Of a stretch of DNA of 13,355 nucleotides, positions 10,048 to 13,355 are shown piece after piece. Under the pieces are notes generated by a model. It saw nothing but the letters and a program-made list of their open reading frames with translations. It was not told the origin of the DNA and ran no database searches. The stretch is from Euperipatoides rowelli (lineage: Eukaryota > Onychophora > Udeonychophora > Euonychophora > Peripatopsidae): the NCBI GenBank assembly GCA_003024985.2, contig PXIH01S0006122.1. One strand, written 5' to 3'. Within the stretch, counting starts at the first letter, position 1. The number at the start of each line of letters is the position of its first letter. The translations under genes and the position numbers were made by a program.

Positions 10048-10100
10048 CAGTGGTCGGCAACCTGCAGCTCTTTAGCCACGTACTTGCGGCTCTTTTCAAA
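10048..10100 (+). mobile_element. hAT-type transposon terminus (CAGTGGTCGGCAAC...)
   Basis: The stretch starts cagtggtcggcaacctgcag and continues with a ctcttt/gcggctcttt repeat. This is the terminal pattern of a widespread hAT family, whose ends start CAGNGGT and carry GGCTCTTT motifs. The 8 bases before it (aacttgac) would be the target duplication, but I see no second copy and no matching inverted end downstream. It therefore looks like a lone, truncated end. No transposase is visible. Family resemblance is from memory. Confidence 0.5.
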
Positions 10101-10404
10101 ATGATAGACAAATCGTTAAAAATTAAGCTAAAAATTGATTAACTTAAAGTATATAAACATAGTAGATAATTATTAAAACTATATAAAAAGGGCTATATAC
10201 AATACTATATACTGTAATATACCAAATGAATTATCAGGTCTCATTAAAATTAGTTTTTTCAGCGTTTATATTTTTTACTTTTATAAAAGTAAATTTAGTT
10301 TCTATTTGATGTAGCCTACAATCGAGTTTTTTTTTTATGTTGACAACTAGTTTTATACACTGTATATGCACAGTTTCTACACTAGTGGCGGCAACAAGAC
10401 AAAT

Positions 10405-10470
10405 GCCAAGCAAAATGCATTAAATGCCGTCAGTTGTTATCAACTGATGGAATATTTTTACCATCAATTA
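10405..10470 (+). repeat. Structured repeat, copy 1 (CCRTCAGTT hairpin unit)
   Basis: Contains three alternating complementary arms: ccgtcagttg (10427-10436), caactgatgg (10441-10450) and ccatcaatt (10461-10469). The first two form a 10-bp hairpin with one G-T pair and a 4-nt loop. The second and third form a competing hairpin with a 10-nt loop. A diverged copy lies 290 bp downstream in the same orientation. No coding sequence. Confidence 0.55.
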
Positions 10471-10696
10471 AAAAAATAATAAAAAAANNTTAGCTGNTGC
10501 TGTCCNAATTTCTGTNGATTCATTTTTAATCGGCCACTAACAGTTTACAAAATTCTAGTGGTTCGATTCATTCTCAGTATGACCGTTGCTTATACAACTT
10601 TAGAAATAAAATTAAAAAAAAAGATTACATTATTATTAGTTTAACTATAATTTTGACAATGTACAGGTTATTAAAGTTTTTATATTTTTCTGTTTG

Positions 10697-10760
10697 CCGC
10701 TGGAATATTGCATATGCCNCCAGTACGCTTTAACTGATGGCAAGATTTCNCCATCAGTCT
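10697..10760 (+). repeat. Structured repeat, copy 2 (CCRTCAGTT hairpin unit)
   Basis: Aligns with the copy at 10405-10470 over attgcat-atgcc-n-cagt...aactgatgg. It keeps the hairpin ACTGATGG (10733-10740) / CCATCAGT (10751-10758), here perfect over 8 bp and again with a 10-nt loop. Single N bases at 10719 and 10750 fall inside it, pointing to a collapsed or polymorphic repeat. Confidence 0.55.
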
Positions 10761-10933
10761 AAAATCTTAGTGTCAAGGCCTGTATGCACTTACATGTATA
10801 TATTATTATGATCCTCCATTAATGGTCAGTTTATTTCTTTATTATTTTAAGATTTGTTCATTATGTTAATTTGTCTGCACGCTTTTCTCCGGTATAAAGA
10901 GAAGATTGTGTATTCAAAGATTGCATGTTAGAA

Positions 10934-11023
10934 GGTGCTGCCCTCTAACGACCTGTTATCATATCTTTACGTTATTAATTTTGCTTACAGTAATTGGACT
11001 TGGAGAGTTGGAGGGCAGCCACC
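10934..11023. repeat. Inverted repeat with CTCF-like AGAGGGCAGC cores
   Basis: The arm ggtgctgccctctaac (10934-10949) is the reverse complement of gttggagggcagccacc (11007-11023), except for one mismatch and one extra base; the arms are about 57 nt apart. Each arm contains a (A/G)GAGGGCAGC core like the 3' half of the animal CTCF motif, in opposite orientations. It may be a small transposon's terminal repeats or a pair of protein sites. No protein-coding evidence. Confidence 0.4.
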
Positions 11024-11130
11024 CGCTAGAATCTATGTACCACCTTATATATTATTTTACCAGGCATGAGGCTTATTATTTGTATCCTGTTTTCATATCA
11101 AATTAGCAATAGAACCAGTATTCAATAGAC

Positions 11131-11310
11131 TAGGGATGCACCGAATATTCGGTAACTTTCGGTATTCGGCTTATCCGGCCAAAAAAATTATATTCGGTAA
11201 TCGGCCCAGTCAAATATTCGGTATTCAGTGATATTCGGTATTCGGCCCAGTCAAATATTCGGTAGTCTGTGATATTCGGTATTCGGAAGAGCAGTTTTCA
11301 GCCGAATACT
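11131..11310 (+). mobile_element. hAT-like transposon end with ATTCGG repeats
   Basis: Begins tagggatgcaccgaatattc. TAGGGATGCACCGA is a terminal sequence I know from hAT-type elements of animals, whose subterminal regions carry repeated (T)ATTCGG. It includes the perfect 12-bp palindrome ccgaatattcgg (11141-11152). After that come about 2.4 tandem copies of a 41-bp unit starting at 11192, 11233 and 11274, each with attcgg(t)a...cggcccagtcaaatattcgg. Subterminal repeats of this kind are transposase-binding sites in known hAT elements. No opposite end and no 8-bp duplication of caatagac were found, so this is a truncated end. Confidence 0.5.
11192..11289 (+). repeat. 41-bp tandem repeat, about 2.4 copies
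   Basis: Unit starts at 11192, 11233 and 11274 are exactly 41 bp apart. The first two units differ at only a few positions (ggtaatcgg / ggtattcgg, attcagtgat / gtctgtgat). It lies inside the hAT-like end. Confidence 0.75.
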
Positions 11311-11807
11311 TGATTTAAACCAACCACAAAAACAAATGAATTAACACCAACATGCATTTCAAAACTATTTAATTTCCATTCTACATTTAGACTACTATTG
11401 ATAAGAAAATGTGTAGATTTTTACAGAAACATATTTAGAATTATGTTAAATAATTTTAAAATTCAAATAAAGTTTTGAGAAAAAAGCAATTACAAAATAT
11501 TTAGTTATAGTTTTTCACAATTACAGTATGGTAGGCCTATATAAAAACTGCTCAAATTTAAAAAAAAAAAATCTTTCAACTTACTAAGTTATACTTAACT
11601 GGGGTCAGAGCTTACGTGTATAATTTTGAATAATATGGAATTTATAACTTTAATTGACTTTAAATATTTACTAAACATTCCTAAACTTTAACTTTAATTT
11701 TCTCAAATTGTTCATTTTTAATACCTTGGTTACTTAAAAAATTCATAAGTACAGAAATCAATATTTTCTCTCTAATTTTGGCAGCAATATTCTTCAAGCA
11801 TAATATA

Positions 11808-11963
11808 TGCCGCTATGTTTCAATTTTTGGAAATCTTTTTACAAATTTTGCAATAGGGAGCATATCGTAATTTAAAAAAGTACGATAATTAAATCGAGGC
11901 GTCAAAATAGTGCCTTTAATTTTGTGTTTTCAATTTTTTTTTTAATTTTGAAACATAGCAGCA
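11808..11963. repeat. Fold-back inverted repeat, 20-bp arms
   Basis: tgccgctatgtttcaatttt (11808-11827) is the reverse complement of 11944-11963 at 17 of 20 positions, with a loop of about 116 nt. The loop holds a smaller inverted repeat, tatcgta...tacgata. Likely an inactive foldback or MITE-type fragment. Confidence 0.45.
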
Positions 11964-12060
11964 TCAACTGACCTTTGTAGAAAAGAAATTCATTTACAAC
12001 ATGAATCCAACCTATTTAGTTTCAGAGATGAACTATTTATAAATTTCCTTATTTATATAG

Positions 12061-12089
12061 CAAGATGGCCGCCAATGGCGGCCATCTTG
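12061..12089. repeat. 29-bp perfect palindrome with two AAGATGGCCGCC cores
   Basis: caagatggccgcca (12061-12074) pairs with tggcggccatcttg (12076-12089) around the single base at 12075, with no mismatch over 14 pairs. It is the most GC-rich spot in the right half. Each arm carries a YY1-like AAGATGGC core. It sits about 120 bp inside the TTAAGGGGACA terminus at 12202-12212 and may belong to the same element. Confidence 0.8.
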
Positions 12090-12179
12090 GTGACCATAAG
12101 TAACAATTTTAATATGTATGATGATTTATTCACTATTACATTAAAAATATATAAATATCTTATAATTATTCATTTTTTA

Positions 12180-12212
12180 AAAAATAGGTTTATTAGTAGC
12201 ATGTCCCCTTAA
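12180..12212 (-). mobile_element. TTAA-bounded transposon terminus (TTAAGGGGACATGC)
   Basis: Read on the minus strand: TTAA (12209-12212), then GGGGACATGCTACTAATAAA. TTAA is the target duplication of piggyBac and Kolobok superfamilies, and a G-run at the tip fits Kolobok better than piggyBac. A similar tip is present at 840-850 on the plus strand. No transposase is seen. Superfamily assignment is a guess. Confidence 0.3.
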
Positions 12213-13054
12213 TTGAAATAAATATTGTTATTGTTACCAATTATAATTCAGTCAAAAGATATAACTATAAAAAATGAACAGTATATTGTATAATATCAAC
12301 AAGTCACAATACTGTATTGTAAATTGAAATGTTTTTAAAAAAATCAGAAATTTTATTTTAAAACTTGCAGATTCTAATAATTAACTACAAAGTTGTTTAA
12401 AATTAAAAATAATAAACATTTTATCTGTTTGATGGTTTTTCCTTCTTTTGATCGATCGCAAATATTAGTCGAAGATAAAAATTTAAAGACGCTACCCACC
12501 AACTTGTGGTTTTTCCAACAACTGTGCAGGTTTCCTGTTTTAGCCAGTCATGTGCAGTTTTTAAAAACAGAACTAGTTGGTTTAGTCAATAGGCTACAGT
12601 TGACACATTTGTGCTAAGGATTATGGGAAGTTGTCAATTTTAATTGTCTGTTGAAGTCATGTGTGGCACTTAGACCAATAAATGTTGTATTTTTTCCACT
12701 CATTTGAATATTTCAGAGTAGATTGTTTACAAAATAGCTTTTCTAAAACATGATATAATGATGTCATTCAAATAAGTTATTTTATTTCAATAGAGGATGC
12801 TTTAATTCGAATTTAAAAAAAAAAAAAACCGATGGAATTATTAAAATGATTAGGAGTCGTCAAAGTTGCTCTAATTTTGCTCTTTGGTTAGAATTTTTCT
12901 ATTTGATGAAAATTTCATGACAAAGGGTTGCTAAATTTATTATTTTGGCACAATAAACATTATATTTCATACCATTTTATTTAAAATTGGAGATTTTAAA
13001 AATGAAATTATCCCAAAATTGATTTTTCAAGCCATTTTGACTATTTTTCCACCT

Positions 13055-13067
13055 TGTCCCACCTTAA
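13055..13067 (-). mobile_element. Possible TTAA-bounded terminus (TTAAGGTGGGACA)
   Basis: On the minus strand, TTAAGGTGGGACAAGGTGG resembles the TTAAGGGGACA tips at 840 and 12202 with two extra bases. Sequence to its left is AT-rich with no second end seen. Weak support. Confidence 0.2.
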
Positions 13068-13316
13068 TATACAATTGATACAACTTTTATCGAATTGGAT
13101 TTAACTTTTAAAAGTTTTTATGAATAAACCACAATTACTTTCTAATGAGTCTAGATTTTCTTTTCTCTGTTATTTTTTTCAAGTCCACTCTGTGCAGGAT
13201 GCTAATGTGATTAGGATGAGCTGGAACATGTGGCAAATGAATTGTAACTGGATCGGTTAGCATGCTCTTTTCTGCATAAAAACTTTCGAATTTTTATTAA
13301 TGTCAGTCAAACCTTC

Positions 13317-13355
13317 TTAACCCTTTTACTAATATCCGCGCAATGTTGCGCGCAT
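13317..13355 (+). mobile_element. piggyBac-like end with GC-rich palindrome, cut by window edge
   Basis: TTAA (13317-13320) followed by CCCTTTTACT is the layout of piggyBac ends (TTAA target, tip CCC). It is followed by the imperfect 22-bp palindrome atccgcgcaatgttgcgcgc-at (13334-13355, one mismatched pair), far richer in CpG than anything around it. The element would continue beyond the window. Confidence 0.35.

Larger units (their letters stand above)
9690..13355 (-). other. UBR5: Presumed 5'-side UBR5 intron, at least 3.6 kb, rich in transposon fragments
   Basis: The acceptor at 9690-9697 defines the 3' end of this intron. No exon encoding the preceding UBR5 residues is visible up to the window end. 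The stretch contains a cluster of DNA-transposon ends and structured repeats (10048-12212, 13055-13067, 13317-13355), listed individually. 9700-10040 and 12213-13050 are AT-rich with nothing else I can support. Confidence 0.6.

Noticed and set aside
10553-10575. B-box-like GGTTCGATTC suggesting a tRNA or tRNA-derived SINE
   Set aside because: No T-arm stem, no A box at proper distance, no acceptor stem.
10906-11106. 66-codon plus-strand open frame with a hydrophobic stretch
   Set aside because: It runs across the inverted repeat at 10934-11023 and has no non-AT-driven codon pattern.
12393-12617. 74-codon plus-strand open frame
   Set aside because: Starts in AT-rich sequence with no context or motif; its length is expected by chance here.
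13200-13285. Short open frames on both strands, including minus-strand LTDPVTIHLPHVPAHPNH
   Set aside because: Looks somewhat coding-like and has an acceptor-like tatgcag upstream, but no plausible donor and no known family; not UBR5.

Overview
The window looks like nuclear DNA from an animal with an AT-rich genome: long AT-rich non-coding stretches, many homopolymer A/T runs, GT-AG introns, eukaryote-type DNA transposon ends, and no bacterial-style packed ORFs. The species cannot be fixed from the sequence. Eight single N bases, seven of them clustered at 10488-10750, show that this is a draft consensus.

The only gene I can identify with confidence is part of UBR5 (EDD/HYD), the large HECT-type E3 ubiquitin ligase, on the minus strand. 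Three consecutive coding exons are present, read right to left: 9689-9630, 9521-9422 and 8165-8028. Joined, they encode 99 residues: the second half of the UBA ubiquitin-binding domain, an acidic linker, and the conserved block [19 protein letters not shown]. Splice phases are consistent across both internal introns (108 and 1256 bp). The flanking introns run off both ends of what I can recognise: at least 8.0 kb on the 3' side (1-8027) and at least 3.6 kb on the 5' side (9690-13355).

Region by region. 1-8027 is almost featureless AT-rich DNA, most simply a very large UBR5 intron. It carries a few hairpins, short tandem repeats, a pair of inverted GC-richer 17-mers (3979-3995 and 5616-5632), and one compositionally distinct island with overlapping ORFs (1809-2142) of unknown identity. 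8028-9689 holds the three exons. The intron between the last two has a small promoter-like or coding-like island at 8352-8564 on the opposite strand. 9690-13355 is a graveyard of DNA-transposon pieces: a hAT-type end at 10048, a structured repeat present twice (10405-10470 and 10697-10760), a second hAT-like end with 41-bp repeats (11131-11310), a fold-back segment ending in a 29-bp palindrome (11808-12089), several TTAA-bounded termini (piggyBac or Kolobok style), and a piggyBac-like end with a GC-rich palindrome at the right edge.

I found no RNA gene, CRISPR array, prokaryotic element or multi-gene system. The most unusual whole-window signal is strong over-use of the heptamer TACTGTA and its complement TACAGTA: about 23 copies by eye, against about 3 expected from base composition.
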